DNA of 64,000 bases from contig NZ_JAPNKE010000002.1 of the NCBI RefSeq assembly GCF_026626665.1, forward strand, positions 5,867,168 through 5,931,167, given 5' to 3'. The translations under genes were made by a program, and so were the position numbers. The notes under the pieces are model-generated. The model had not been told where the DNA came from and ran no database searches. It saw only the letters and a list, made by a program, of their open reading frames with translations. Positions 47,201 to 57,892 of the stretch are shown here, piece by piece. Numbering within the stretch: the stretch's first letter is position 1; the number at the start of each line of letters is the position of its first letter. Source of the DNA: Nannocystis pusilla. Its GTDB lineage: Bacteria > Myxococcota_A > Polyangia > Nannocystales > Nannocystaceae.

Positions 47201-49791
47201 GGGCCCGCGTCGCCGCGCACCCGCTGCCGCCCGGCCTGCAGGACCGCGCCGTCGCCCTCGGGCGCCGGATCGAGGCCCTCGGCGCCCCGAGCCACGTCGA
47301 CGTCACCACCGACGTCCCCGCCCTCATCGCCCCGCCGCTGGCGGCCGCCGGCCTCGACGACCTCGCCCTCGCCCGCCTCGCCCCCGCGGCCGCCCGCGCC
47401 CGCGCGGCAGGGCCCGCCGCCGGCCTCGCGCTCCTCGACGAGCTGGCGCCCGCGTCGCCCGCCGCGGTCGGGGCCGCCGTCCTCGGCGCGCCTGCACCCA
47501 GCGCCATGTCTGAAAAGACAGGCGATACCCCGGCCCACGTCGATGGAACGAATGTCCCGATCGACATGTCCGCAAAGACATCGTCCCCCCGCGCCCCCGG
47601 CGACGAAAGACATGTCCGAAGCGACATGTCGGAGAAGCCGTCGAGCGGCGGTCCCCAATCACCTGCCCCGAAGGCCCTGTCCCTCAAGACACCCGCGCGG
47701 CTCCCCGCCGACCCGGCCGAGCTGGCGCTGCGGGCCGCCCTGCTCGACGCCGCCGCCCGCCCGGCCGAGGCGTTCCGCGCCTGGCACCGCGTCTACGCCG
47801 CCACCGAGCGCTGGCAGGTCGGCCTCGCCGGCATCAAGAGCGCGCTCGCGGCGCTCGACGAGCCGACCACCAGCCCCGAGGGCGCCGGCCTGGCGTACGG
47901 CCTCGCGCTGCGCGTCCGCCCCGCGATCCGCACGCCCTACCTCGACCGCCTGGCCAACATCGCCGGCGAGCGCAGTCGCTGGTCGCACCTGATCCTCAGC
48001 GAGGAGCGAGGCAGCCGCGAACACGTCGACCTGCCGAAGCAGCCCGCGCCCGCCACCGTCACCGCCGACGCCCGCGCCGCCTTGCTCGCCGCCCCGTTCC
48101 CGACCAAGGGCGCCCTCATGCTGCGCCCCGGCGTGCCCGTGCTGATCGACCTCGCCCGCGGTCACGACGCGCTCGGCTTCGAGCTGTGGTGCCGCGAGGT
48201 CCGCCCCGAGCTCGGCGGCGTCGCGCCGACCGTGCGCTTCTGGATGGGCGAGGAGCTGCTGCACACCCAGGCCGTCGCCGCCGACACGCTGACCCTCGCC
48301 GAGTTCGCGGTGCCCGCCCGCGACGCCGTCACCCTCGAGCTCGACGACGCCAGCCACGCCTACCTGTGCCTGGCCCGCCTGCGCCGCCCGGAGGCCCGCC
48401 AGGTCGCGCGCACCGACCGCTGGCACGTCGCCCGCCCGCGCCGCCCGGTCGAGTTCATCGTCCTGGGCCCCACCACCGTCCAGATCGAGGTCCACGGCCG
48501 CCCCGCCTCCGATGTCAGCGTCGCCATCGCCCGCGGCAGCGAGCCGTTCGGCCCGGCCCGCTCTCTCGGCAGTCCTTCGGGACATGTTCCATCGGGCCTG
48601 TCTAAAAAGACCAAGGACGACCTCGCCGTCCACCCCCCGATCCAGGTCCTGACCCTGGCCGACTCCGGCCCGCTGCGCATGCGCCTGGCCCCCGGCGTCG
48701 GCCCGGCCCTGGTGCGCGTCCACCAGCGCCTCGACGCCGAGGCCGAGCCGGTCCCGCCGCGGCCGCCGCGGCGACGCGTGCCTCGCCTGACCGAAGAGAC
48801 AGCCCCGCCCGCACCGATCCCGCACCCGCCCGCCGCCGTGCCGCCGCCCGACCGCCAGGTCCAGAAGTTCGGCACCCCGTACGTCGACCTCCACCTCGGC
48901 ACCGACGACCTCGAGGACAGCGACGACCTGCGCCCGCGCGCCTCCGGCATCGTCCGCCTCGGCTACGCCCGCGAGCTGCTGGCGCGCCGCCTGTGGATCG
49001 AGGTCAACCCGGAGCTGCGCCCGCGCGAGGACACCGCCCTGGTCGCCGGCGGCCGCCTCAGCTTCCAGGCCTTCTTCCCGCGCGCCGGCCTGCGCGCGTG
49101 GGTCAGCGCCGCCGGCCTGGTCCAGACCGAGCACCAGGTCCAGCCGTGGAGCTTGCGCGGCGAGGGCCGCATCGACCGCCCGACCTGGCTGGCCCCGCGC
49201 CTGCAGCTGCTGCCCGGCCTCGACCTCGCCTACCGCTACCAGTCGCTGGACAGCATGAACGCCTTCCCGCGCGGCGAGCTGCACCCGCGCGTGTACCAGT
49301 GGTACGTCGAGGACCACCCCTTCGTGTTCCGGCCGACCCTCGACCTGCGCGTGGTCGCCTGGCAGGACGCGCGCGTGGTCGTCGGCGCCGACATGGTGCC
49401 CAACAGCGACTTCCGCAGCGTCGACCAGGTCAGCATGCACGCCGGCATCGTCGGCGTCCTCGCCCTCTACGGCCGCGTCGTCCCCGAGTTCGCGCTCGAC
49501 TACGAGGCCTCGATCCGCCTCAAGGACCCCGACCGCGACAAGACCTACCTGCGCAGCCGGATCCTCGCCGGCCTCGGCGTCGGCATCTGGCTCAAAGACG
49601 GCGTGCGCCTGGCCTTCGGCGTCCGCAACAACCTCTACCTCTCCACCCTCTACCCGGCGCGCAACGGCCTCGACTTGTGGCTGCGCCTCGACCTGCCCCT
49701 CGGTCGTGGCCTGCGCGACTTCGGACCGCTCGAGATGCCCTTCCGCGCCGCCCGCGAGCACCGCATGTGGCGCCAGGAGCCGACACCATGA
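44279..49791 (+). CDS. Giant outer-membrane protein: signal peptide, TPR-like segments, C-terminal beta-barrel; one frameshift
   Basis: About 1,837 residues if joined near 45560 (otherwise a 433-residue gene and a second gene). GTG start with AGGAG. The signal peptide is STPLRIASWLLAAVALFPHGASA. The next 500 residues are beta-domain and helical repeats. A lattice-encoded repeat linker follows (about residues 800-922), then TPR-like helices (ATLERASRALLERPNDPELLIVRAGALLDL, AAARPAEAFRAWHRVYAATERW). The last 310 residues (from KFGTPYVDLHLGTDDLED) have alternating strands with Tyr/Trp girdles, like an outer-membrane barrel. TPR plus barrel is the layout of exopolysaccharide exporters such as PgaA and BcsC, so export of the CapBC-made polymer is proposed. 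The stop overlaps the CapB-like start (ATGA). Confidence 0.72.
46679..47048. repeat. In-frame tandem array of two-unit lattice palindromes (72-bp period)
   Basis: Starts lie at 46679, 46748, 46820, 46892, 46964 and 47009 (steps 69, 72, 72, 72, 45). Each copy is CAGG or CCAG, YCCCGMRGGA, CATG, CCYCKAARGA, CAC or CATG, encoding GPEGHAPKDTS. It is followed by a variable Ala/Gly/Thr/Val spacer. The palindromes are better conserved than the spacers. All steps are multiples of three, so the frame is kept. Confidence 0.92.
47505..47693. repeat. Cluster of four lattice chains in the linker of the outer-membrane protein
   Basis: Chains with exact 14-nt steps: CATG 47505, CAGG 47519; AATG 47551, CATG 47565, CATC 47579; CATG 47611, 47625; CCTG 47662, CCTG 47676, CACC 47690. 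They encode a Ser/Lys/Asp-rich linker (MSEKTGD, DMSAKTSS, DMSEKPSS). Confidence 0.85.
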
Positions 49792-52700
49792 CCGCCATCA
49801 TCGACGCGATCACCGAGGCCATCCTCCGCCCCCTCGACCCCCTGACCGCGCGTCTGCGGGCCCGTGCGGCCGCCGCCCTGGCGGCCCGCCTGGCGGCCAG
49901 CGCCGACGTCCCGCCCGAGCTGCGGCCCGACCTGTTCGAGCTCGCCGGCCTGCGCCGCGCCCCGGCCCGGCGCGCCCTCGTCGCCGAACATGCCCTCAAG
50001 GACATTGTCCCAAGGACATGTCTTTGTATTACTGTCCTGCGCCGCGAGCACGCGCTGCTGCAGTCGCGCGAGGCCGAGCTGGTGGCCGCCGCGCTGGCGG
50101 CCAAGGACCCGGGCACCCAGAAGGCGGTGCTGGCCGCGGCGATCCGCCGCCACGCCCGCGGCTTTCGCGAGCGCCAGGCCGACCTGCGCGCGCTCGGCCG
50201 CTGGCTCGACCACGACGCCCTGCGCGAGCGCCTGGCCGCCGAGCAGGCCCTGCTCGAGGAGCAGATCGAGCTGGCCGTGCGCCTGGTCGGCGCCGCCACG
50301 GCCGAGGTCGCCTACGACGAGCGCGCCGAGGTGTTTCCCTGTCTGATCAGCCAGCTCACCTGGCTGCCGCGCTTCACCCTGCGCCTGGCCTGCCTCGAGG
50401 CCCTGGCGGCGATCCTCGACCGCCTCGCCGAAGCCGGCCAGGCCCACGAGCTCGACCTCGACCTCGACCTCCGCCTCGCCACCGCCGCCCGCGGCCGCGC
50501 CGGCGACTCCGCCGAGCACCCGTGGGTCCAGGCCGCCGCGCTCGCCCTGCTCGACCGCGTCTCGCTCGACGCCCCCGAGGGCTCGCGCTTCGCCATCCCG
50601 CAGCTGCGCCTGCGCGCCGGGGCCCGCCGCGAGCACCGCGGCTACGCCCCCACCGCCGAGGCGCTCGAGCTGGCCGAGGCGCGCCTTATCTCCCCGCGCG
50701 GCGGCCCGCGCGACTTCCTCGTGCGCGCCCTCGTGGTCGAGTTCCTGGCCCGCCGCGCCGCCCGCGGCCGCGACCCGATCCGCTGCGTCGACATCCTGTT
50801 CAACGCCGTCGACGACGCCAGCGAGCACGTGCGGATCTCCCTGTGCGCCGCCGCCGTCGAGGTGCGCCCCATCGACCCCCGCGGCGCCGCCCTCCTGACG
50901 ATCCTCGCCAGCGACGGCAGCGCCCGCGTGCGCGCCGCGGCCCTCCGCGGCCTGCTCCGCGGCCCGACCGACGCCCCCGCCCTCGCCACCCTCCTCGCCG
51001 ACGAGGCCTCGCCGCTGGTGCTGCGGATCGCCTGCGCCGAGATCGTCAAGATGGCCGAAGGGACATGGCACGCCGAGCCCGGCAACTTCGTCCAGCTCAG
51101 CGCCGTGCTGGCGCGGATCGCCACCCGCGACGATCATCCGCCGGTCGTCCACGAGGCCGCCGCCGCCGCGCTGCAGGCGATCGACAGCGCCCTCGATCCC
51201 GCCCGCCGGGCCTGGACCGGCGTGTTCGCCGAGGCGCTGGCCCGCACCCCGCCCGGCAAGGCCGTCCGCGTGTCGCTGCGGCGGCCCGACCTGCCGCCGC
51301 CGGGCGACGCCGCCTGGCTCGGGCGGATCCTCGCCGCCCTCACCCGCGAGGACTGGGGCGTCGACGCACATGTCCGCAAGGACAGCATCTTCCTGCGCCG
51401 CGGCGACCGCTGGGGCGCCCGCCTGTGGCGCCTGTGGCACGAGCTGCGCCACCCCGGCCCCAACAAGCGCCAGGGCTTCTCGCACGTGCGCGGCCGGGTC
51501 CTCCGCGGCGACCTGCGGGCCCACTCCGGCCGCCTGCACGAGGTCGTCGCCACCGAGGTCCCCGGCGAGCGCGTCCACAGCGAGCGCGAGGGCGGCTGGG
51601 GCCGTCACCTCCCGCTGGTCGACGACCTCCTCGGCCTGCCCGTGCTGCGCCCGCGGCTCGTCCGCGTCGTCAGCAGCCAGGGCACCACCGAGCTGCGCTG
51701 GCACCGGCCGCTGTGGCAGCGGATCGCCGCCCACCTGCGCCTCAGCCTGCGCTACGCCCAGCTCGCCGAGCTGCGCCGCCAGGCCCTCGACGCCCAGGAG
51801 CCGGCCGCCCGCGCCGCCTACGCCCGCGTCCTCCGCGAGCAGTACGGCGTCGAGCTCTACTTCGTGCCGCACCCGGCCCCCGGCGCCTCGCTGGCCCGCA
51901 CCGCCCCGTCGCAGCTGCTGCAGCTGTTCGGCGCCAACGAGGCCCGCGCCGAGCCCATCTACACCAGCGTCGACATCCCCGTCACCCAGTCGGTGCGGGT
52001 CACCGCCGAGGTCGCGCGCGCCGTCTCGGCCCCGCAGCCGGCCGCCGCCTCGGCGATGACCGGCCTCGGCGCGCTCCTCCTCGGCGTCCCGCTCGAGGTC
52101 CCCGAGCTCGGCGAACCTGTCCTCGCGGACATCTTCACCCTGAGCGGCAGCAGCCAGACCGCGCTCGCCTTGTTCCTCGCCGCCCTGGCCGCGATGCTGT
52201 TCGTCGGCACCTACCTGCGCACCCGCGCGATCGCCCGCGACCGCGCCGCCATCCCGCTCGTCATCGGCGGCTGGGGCACCCGCGGCAAGTCGGGCACCGA
52301 GCGCCTCAAGGCCGGCCTGTTCCACGGCCTCGGCTACCGCGTGTTCGCCAAGACCACCGGCTGCGAGGCCATGTTCATCCACGCCCAGCCGCGCGGCCAG
52401 GCCATGGAGATCTACACGTTCCGCCCGTACGGCAAGGCGACGATCTGGGAGCAGCGCACGCTGCTCAACCTGGCCGCAAAGACCGGCAGCGACGTGTTCC
52501 TGTGGGAGTGCATGGCGCTCAATCCAGCCTACGTGGAGATCTTGCAGCACCACTGGATGCGCGACGACGCGGCGACGATCACCAACTGTTACCCCGACCA
52601 CGAGGACATCCAGGGCCCGGCGGGCATGGACGTGGCCGAGGTGATCTCGCGCTTCGTGCCGACCGGCGCGCGCACGGTGACCAGCGAGATCAACTTCTTG

Positions 52701-54348
52701 CCGGTCCTGCGCGACGCCGCCGGCCGCCGCGGCAGCGACCTCGACGCCATCGACGAGTTCGCCGGCGACCTGCTGCCGGCCGACCTGCTCGCGCTCATCC
52801 CCTACGAGGAGCACCCGCGCAACGTCGCCCTGGTCGCCCGCCTCGCCGAACACCTCGGCCTCGACCGCACCCTGGCGATCGCCACCATGGCCGAGCACGT
52901 CGTCCCCGACCTCGGCGTGCTCAAGCGCTACGGCCCCGCGCGCATGGCCGGCCGCACGCTCGAGTTCATCAACGGCTGCTCGGCCAACGAGCGCGCCGGC
53001 TTCCTGTCGAACTGGCGCCGCACCGGCTGCGACCGCCTCGACCTCGAGAAGGAGCCCGACCACTACGTCATCACCGTCGTCAACAACCGCGAGGACCGGG
53101 TCGCCCGCTCGCAGGTGTTCGCCCGCCTGCTGGTCGAAGACGTCGCCGCCGACCGCCACGTCCTGATCGGCACCAACACCCAGGGCCTGGTCGGCTACAT
53201 CCGCGAGGCGCTCGAGGGCTTCCTCGCCGCCCAGGAGATCGTGTCGCGCGACGACCTGTCCGATGGGCCAGCCGGCCGCGCGCGCCCACCAGCGCCTGGC
53301 CCGCCTGCTCGCGCGCGTGCGCCCGGTCGCGCCCGAGGCCCTGCCCGGCCAGCTGGTGATCTACGGCCACGGCGCCGGCCGCTCGCTCGCCGGCGTGCGC
53401 GACGAGATCGCCCGCCGCTGCGCGCCCTACCTGAGCGAAGATCCGCGCGCCAGCATCGCGCTCGACGAGGTGCTTACCATCGTCCGCAACGAGCTGAGCC
53501 CGTGGCTGGTCGGCCTGGTCGAGTCGGCGGATGTCCTCGAGGACAGCGACCCGCCCGAGTGCGTGCGCCTCGCCAGCCCGCAGGAGGTCGCGGATCACTT
53601 CCTCCGCCAGCTCGCGCGCACGGCCGTGTGCGTGCGCCTCAAGGCCCGCGTCGAGGCCATCTTCGCCGAGGGCAACGGCACGCCGCACGGCCTCGTCCAC
53701 GCCGCCGTGCGCGACGCCTATCGCAGCCTGTTCATGGACCTCATCGACGTCGTCGTCGACCCGCTGACCACCGGCGACCAGGTCATCCTCCGCTGCGCCC
53801 TCGCCGTCCCGCCCGGGGTGCGCGCGATCCTCATGGGCACCCAGAACATCAAGGGCACCGGCCTCGACTTCGTCTACCGCTGGACCGCCCTCGACATCGC
53901 CCAGCAGAACCTCGCCGCCCTCGCCAGCCCCGAGCCCGAGGTGCGCCGCCAGGCCCTGCAGCGGCTCGCCCAGCCCGCCGACCCCGGCCTCATCGACTCG
54001 GGCCTGGTCGCCGCCCAGCTCGAGCAGCGCATCGCCTACGACGGCGAGGCCGAGCTGCAGAGCTTCGCCGCCGGCCGCGCCCGCGCCCTCCACCAGACCC
54101 GCGTCGCCGACCTGTCCGCCGGCCCCGCCCGCGGCGGTCGCCACGACAAGTGGCTCGGCTGGCTCGAGAGCTGCGTCGAATTCCTCGACGGCGCCCGCCG
54201 CTATTACATCGCCCGCCAGGTCATGCGCGACCTCGTCTGCCTCCGCATCAGCCACGCCCGCGCCGCCGCAGTCATGCGCGAGCTCGACAGCCGCGCGAAG
54301 GGCGGCTGGCTCATCCGCGGCCTCCGCCAGCGCAGCGGCGCCCCGTGA
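49788..54348 (+). CDS. CapB/PgsB-like amide ligase with large helical N-terminal domain, one frameshift
   Basis: About 1,520 residues; Bacillus PgsB has about 390. Residues 1-750 are helical, with HEAT-like repeats (RISLCAAAVEVRPIDPRGAALLTIL, RVRAAALRGLL). TM segments lie near 755-812 (ALALFLAALAAMLFVGTYL). The Mur-ligase-like domain follows with CapB motifs in order: GGWGTRGKSGTERLK (ATP loop, about 829), KTTGCEAMFI, ECMALNPAYVEI, NCYPDHEDIQGP, FINGCSANERAGFLSNW, VVNNREDRVARSQVF, VLIGTNTQGLV, and after a frameshift near 53265 VIYGHGAGRS. An extra C-terminal 330 residues contain MGTQNIKGTGLDFVYRW. CapB adds glutamate units to the growing chain using ATP. No CapA/PgsA gene is in the window. 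A four-anchor lattice interrupts the N-terminal domain at 49989-50034. Confidence 0.88.
49989..50034. repeat. Four-anchor 14-nt lattice in the CapB-like coding sequence
   Basis: Anchors CATG, CATT, CATG and ACTG at 49989, 50003, 50017 and 50031; spacers CCCTCAAGGA, GTCCCAAGGA and TCTTTGTATT. It encodes HALKDIVPRTCLCITVL between two helical segments, with unusual codons (Cys, Ile, Thr) for this gene, which suggests an inserted segment. Confidence 0.82.
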
Positions 54349-54357
54349 CCCGCCCGC

Positions 54358-54921
54358 TCAGCACCCGCTGTCGGGGGGCTCGTCGAAGCCGCAGCCGAGC
54401 GAACCGGAAGCGGTCAGCTCGAGGTCCTCGCCGGCGATCGTGAAGGCAGCGACGACCGGAGGGGACGGGAGTTCTTTGCTGCCGCAGTCGGAGACGCCGA
54501 CGACGTCGCCGTCCAGCGCCAGGCGGAAGGTCAGCTCGGCGGTCGTGCCCGCGGCGACCGGGAGGTCTTCGGCGGTGACGGCGAGCTCGCCGGAGCTCCA
54601 CCATCCCGTGAACTTCACGGACGTCAACGTAGCGGTGTCGATCGCCTGATCATCCGGGGCGGTGACGCGGATCCGGAGGGCGACGTTGGTGTCCACGCTG
54701 CACCCGGAGATCGAGTCCATGCTGGCGTACACCAATTCCGCGGCGTAGGGCTGCTCGATCGCGCCGGTGCCCGTGATCCCCTCGGACGTCGTCGAGGCGC
54801 CGGAGCTCGTCTCCGTGTCCGTGCCGTCCGTCCCGGTGGTCGAGTCGGGGCCGGGCCCGCACGCCGAAAGGGCGAGGAAGAGGCCGAGTCGAGTCGAAGC
54901 GGTGAGACAAGTCGCCGGCAC
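54358..54921 (-). CDS. Lipoprotein with Thr/Ser-rich linker, function unknown
   Basis: 187 residues. The signal TRLGLFLALSAC ends in a lipobox; the mature N-terminus is a TTGTDGTDTETSSGASTTSEG linker. The remaining 130 residues are beta-rich with four Cys (GCSVDTN, DCGSK, GCGFDE, DSGC) that could form disulfides, and an Ig-like strand pattern (VALRIRVTAPDDQ, KFTGWWSSGELAVTAEDLPV, TAELTFRLALDGD). It ends nine bases from the stop of the CapB-like gene on the other strand. It resembles many small Nannocystaceae lipoproteins but no family is recognised. Confidence 0.7.
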   Translation of the reverse strand: MPATCLTASTRLGLFLALSACGPGPDSTTGTDGTDTETSSGASTTSEGITGTGAIEQPYAAELVYASMDSISGCSVDTNVALRIRVTAPDDQAIDTATLTSVKFTGWWSSGELAVTAEDLPVAAGTTAELTFRLALDGDVVGVSDCGSKELPSPPVVAAFTIAGEDLELTASGSLGCGFDEPPDSGC

Positions 54922-55035
54922 TCGCGGATTCTAACCGCACTCTGCCGACGACGTGGAGCCTCGCGGCATCTTCGGCGGCGTCGAGGCGCGAGGTCGCGTC
55001 ATTGACTGGTCGCGTGCGGCGATGTATCGCATCAA

Positions 55036-55229
55036 GTGATGCGCAGCAGTCTTGTCGGGTCGCTCGTCCTCGTCGCCTGCGTCACCCGGCCCCTGGAGGA
55101 GGGTGCGACCGAGGGCACGTGCCCGATCCGGACGACCCGCCGCGGCTCGTCGGCGCCCTCACGGGTGAAGTCGTCGGCCATTTCGACGCCGTCTTCTGCA
55201 ACAACCTCAACATCATCCCGCCTCCCTGA
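55036..55229 (+). pseudogene. Short lipoprotein gene or remnant with frameshift
   Basis: The ATG at 55036 begins RSSLVGSLVLVACVTRPLEEGATEGTCP, a lipoprotein-signal-like sequence. In that frame the rest is low-quality sequence. In the next frame it continues PDDPPRLVGALTGEVVGHFDAVFCNNLNIIPPP and stops at 55229. Joining the two gives about 64 residues. It may be a decayed copy of a larger lipoprotein. The surrounding 55230-55514 gap holds one lattice unit (CATG 55314, CATG 55328) and no other gene. Confidence 0.35.
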
Positions 55230-55514
55230 CGGACGGGCGCGAGCGACATGACGGGCGCCCCCGTGTCCCCTTCGTCTCGCCTCTCGGGGTCTCGTCGCCC
55301 CCGCCTCGCGTCACATGTCCTTCGAGACATGTAGAGCCATACGGCCATCGCCGGCCCGACTCGTGATTCGCCCGACGACGGGCGTGTCGCGGTCGGCCTC
55401 GTCGCTGCGCCTCCGGCGTCACGGCGAGCCGCAGATCCGGCGCTACGCGGCGATCTGGCGGCAAATGGTGGTTGGCACATGGCTTGCCCTTTGAGGCGCC
55501 ACCGGAGACAGACC

Positions 55515-56981
55515 ATGCGCGATAACTTACTCTACCGTCACTTCACTTCGTGGGCCCTCGCCCTCGGCGCGACCGCCTGCACCATCCAGGGCCCGGGTGG
55601 AGCCGAGACCGGCAGCGAGACCGAGACCACCGACCCGACGACGACCACGACGACCACCACCACCGCCACCGAGCCGACGACCGCGACCAGCGAGACGACG
55701 ACCACCACCGACAGCACCACCGAACCCACGGGCGATCCCACCACCACCACCGGCGAGCCGCTCGAGCCGCCGGGCGAGGAGGCCGGCTCGGACAAGCCCC
55801 GCGACCCCGATCCGGACGCCAGCGCCGACGAGCTCGCCACCATGGCCGCCGACGAGCGTAGCTTCGCCCTCGATCTATTCAAGGCCTTGCCGCCCAGCGC
55901 GGACAACCGCGCCATCTCGCCGCTCAGCCTGCGGATCGCCTTCGGCATGCTGTACGAGGGGGCGCGCACGGTCTCGGAGCAGGAGATCGCCGACGTGCTG
56001 CACTTCTCGCTGGCCAAGCCGCGCCTCCACACCGCGTTCAACCGCATCGACCTCGACCTCGAGACCCGCAACCTCCCCGCCTCGGGCGAGGTCGAGGGCG
56101 ACGACTCGGTCCGCCTCTCGCTCGTCAATCAGGTGTTCGGCCGGATCGGCATCGAGTGGTCGGCGCCGTTCCTCGACGCGCTCGCCATCCACTACGGCAG
56201 CGGCATGCGCCTCCTCGACTTCGCCGCCGACCCCGATGGGTCGCGCGTGGCGATCAACGGCTGGGTGGCGGACCAGACGTTCACCAAGATCGACGAGTTG
56301 CTGCCCCCGGGCTCGATCTTCCCCGACGTCACCGCCGTCCTCGTCAACGCGCTCTACCTCAAGGCTCCCTGGGATCACCCGTTCGAGAACGTCGACGAGA
56401 ACGGCGTGTTCCACGACAAGGACGGCGTCGAGCTCACGGCGCCGATGATGTACGGGGTGTTCGAGAGTACGTCGTACTTCAAGGGTGACGGCGTCGAAGC
56501 GGCCGAGCTGCCGCTGCGCGGCGGCGAGCTGTCGCTGGTGTACATCCTCCCCGACGCCGGGACCTTCGACGCCTACGTCGCGGGCCTCGACGGCGTCAAG
56601 CTCGGCGAGGTCCTCGGCGGTCTGGCGCCGACCAACCTCGAGGTCCGGGTGCCCCGATTCGAGTTCGCCAACGCGTTCGCGCTGCGCGAGGTGCTGATCG
56701 CGCTCGGCATGGAGAAGACCTTCCAGCTCGGCGCCGCCGACCTCTCGGGCATGACCGAGCAGACGCAGATGGCGATCGCGGACGTCTATCACAACACCGT
56801 CGTCGCGGTGGACGAGAAGGGCGTCGAGGCCGCGGCCGCCACCGCGATCGTGGTCTTCGACTCCAGCGGCGGGGTCTTCGCCGAGACCGCCTTCACCGCC
56901 GACCGCCCGTTCCTCTTCGCCATCCGCGACCGCGGCACCGACACGCTGCTGTGGTTCGGCCGCGTGCTCACCCCGGGCTGA
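55515..56981 (+). CDS. Serpin-family lipoprotein
   Basis: 488 residues. ATG at 55515 with GGAG. The signal TSWALALGATAC is followed by a Thr/Glu-rich linker of about 85 residues. The serpin fold has NRAISPLSLRIAFGMLYEGARTVSEQEI, VNALYLKAPWDHPFE, APMMYGVFESTSYFKGDGVEAAELPLRGGELSLVYILPD and VRVPRFEFANAFALREVLIALGMEKTFQ. The reactive-loop hinge is EKGVEAAAATAIVVFDSS. The AAAA run fits an inhibitory serpin, although P14 is Val rather than Thr or Ser. By alignment P1-P1' would be near Ser-Ser. Anchored serpins could protect against proteases, its own or foreign; target unknown. Confidence 0.92.
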   Translation: MRDNLLYRHFTSWALALGATACTIQGPGGAETGSETETTDPTTTTTTTTTATEPTTATSETTTTTDSTTEPTGDPTTTTGEPLEPPGEEAGSDKPRDPDPDASADELATMAADERSFALDLFKALPPSADNRAISPLSLRIAFGMLYEGARTVSEQEIADVLHFSLAKPRLHTAFNRIDLDLETRNLPASGEVEGDDSVRLSLVNQVFGRIGIEWSAPFLDALAIHYGSGMRLLDFAADPDGSRVAINGWVADQTFTKIDELLPPGSIFPDVTAVLVNALYLKAPWDHPFENVDENGVFHDKDGVELTAPMMYGVFESTSYFKGDGVEAAELPLRGGELSLVYILPDAGTFDAYVAGLDGVKLGEVLGGLAPTNLEVRVPRFEFANAFALREVLIALGMEKTFQLGAADLSGMTEQTQMAIADVYHNTVVAVDEKGVEAAAATAIVVFDSSGGVFAETAFTADRPFLFAIRDRGTDTLLWFGRVLTPG

Positions 56982-56992
56982 GCTCTTCTAAA

Positions 56993-57052
56993 CATGTCCT
57001 TCAGGACATCTCATTTTTGAGATGCCCTGAAGGGCATGTCCAAAAGAACATA
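56993..57052. repeat. Five-anchor 14-nt lattice after the serpin gene
   Basis: CATG, CATC, GATG, CATG and CATA at 56993, 57007, 57021, 57035 and 57049. The pairing between CATCTCA and TGAGATG (57007-57024, TTTT loop) forms a compact hairpin. It starts 12 bases after the stop codon. Confidence 0.88.
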
Positions 57053-57271
57053 CTCCGCCCCCCACAGATCGTCGCCTCCGCGATCCTTCGGCGATTCGAC
57101 CCCGCGCGTCCGTGTCGGAGCCCGAGAGCGCACCGGCGCCCGCGGGAACCGCCGCAAGGCACCCAGCCGCCGTCTTTTGAAAATCTGACCCCCGCCGCAA
57201 TTCTTCGGCCCGCCCCGGCGACTCCACGGGCGAGCGGGACGCCGCCGCGCTCGCCCTGACCCGAGGCGACC

Positions 57272-57892
57272 ATGACGACCCATTGGCTCCCTGCTCTGTG
57301 TACCCGTCCCGCGCTGCGCTCGGCGCGGGCGTTCTTCACCCGCGCCTGCCTGGCCGCGCTGGCCGTGACCGCGGGCGCGTGCGACACCACGGAGCAGGCC
57401 GGGCCCGCCGCGGGCATCTTCGTCGGCCAGGCCGGAGACGTCCTGATCGCCGTCGTCGCCGCCGACGACCTCGTCACCGTCTTCGCCTGCGACGGCAGCT
57501 ACGACTGGCTCGGCGTCCGCGCATGGTTTCACGGTCCGCTCGACGACGGCGCCGGCACCCTCACCAACGCCGATGGTGCCACCGTCGACCTCGAGATCCA
57601 CGGCGACCGATTCAGCGCCGCGCTCCGCGGCGAGCTCGTCACCAACGGGCCCTACGACTTCACCGGGACCGCCGTCGCCGGCGACGAGGCGGGCCTCTAC
57701 TGGGGCCAGGTCGACGGCTGGATCGGCGGCTGGATCATCGACGACGCCGGCGAACAACGCGGCGCCGCGATCCAGCGCAGCACGGACGACGCCGCGCTCG
57801 TCTACATCGAGCCGACCCAGACCGAGGTCGCGCTCGACGACGGGACCGTCCTCCCGCTCACCCGCATGACCGCCCCCATCAAGGTCGAGTGA
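57272..57892 (+). CDS. Lipoprotein of unknown function
   Basis: 206 residues. The signal FTRACLAALAVTAGAC is lipobox-like. The mature part is beta-rich with Gly turns (GIFVGQAGDVLIAVVAADDLVTVFACDG, GPYDFTGTAVAGDEAGLYWGQVDGWIGGWIIDDAG), suggesting a beta-barrel or sandwich of about 160 residues. One internal Cys. It has no recognised family and lies alone between the serpin and the GyrB-like gene. Confidence 0.65.
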   Translation: MTTHWLPALCTRPALRSARAFFTRACLAALAVTAGACDTTEQAGPAAGIFVGQAGDVLIAVVAADDLVTVFACDGSYDWLGVRAWFHGPLDDGAGTLTNADGATVDLEIHGDRFSAALRGELVTNGPYDFTGTAVAGDEAGLYWGQVDGWIGGWIIDDAGEQRGAAIQRSTDDAALVYIEPTQTEVALDDGTVLPLTRMTAPIKVE

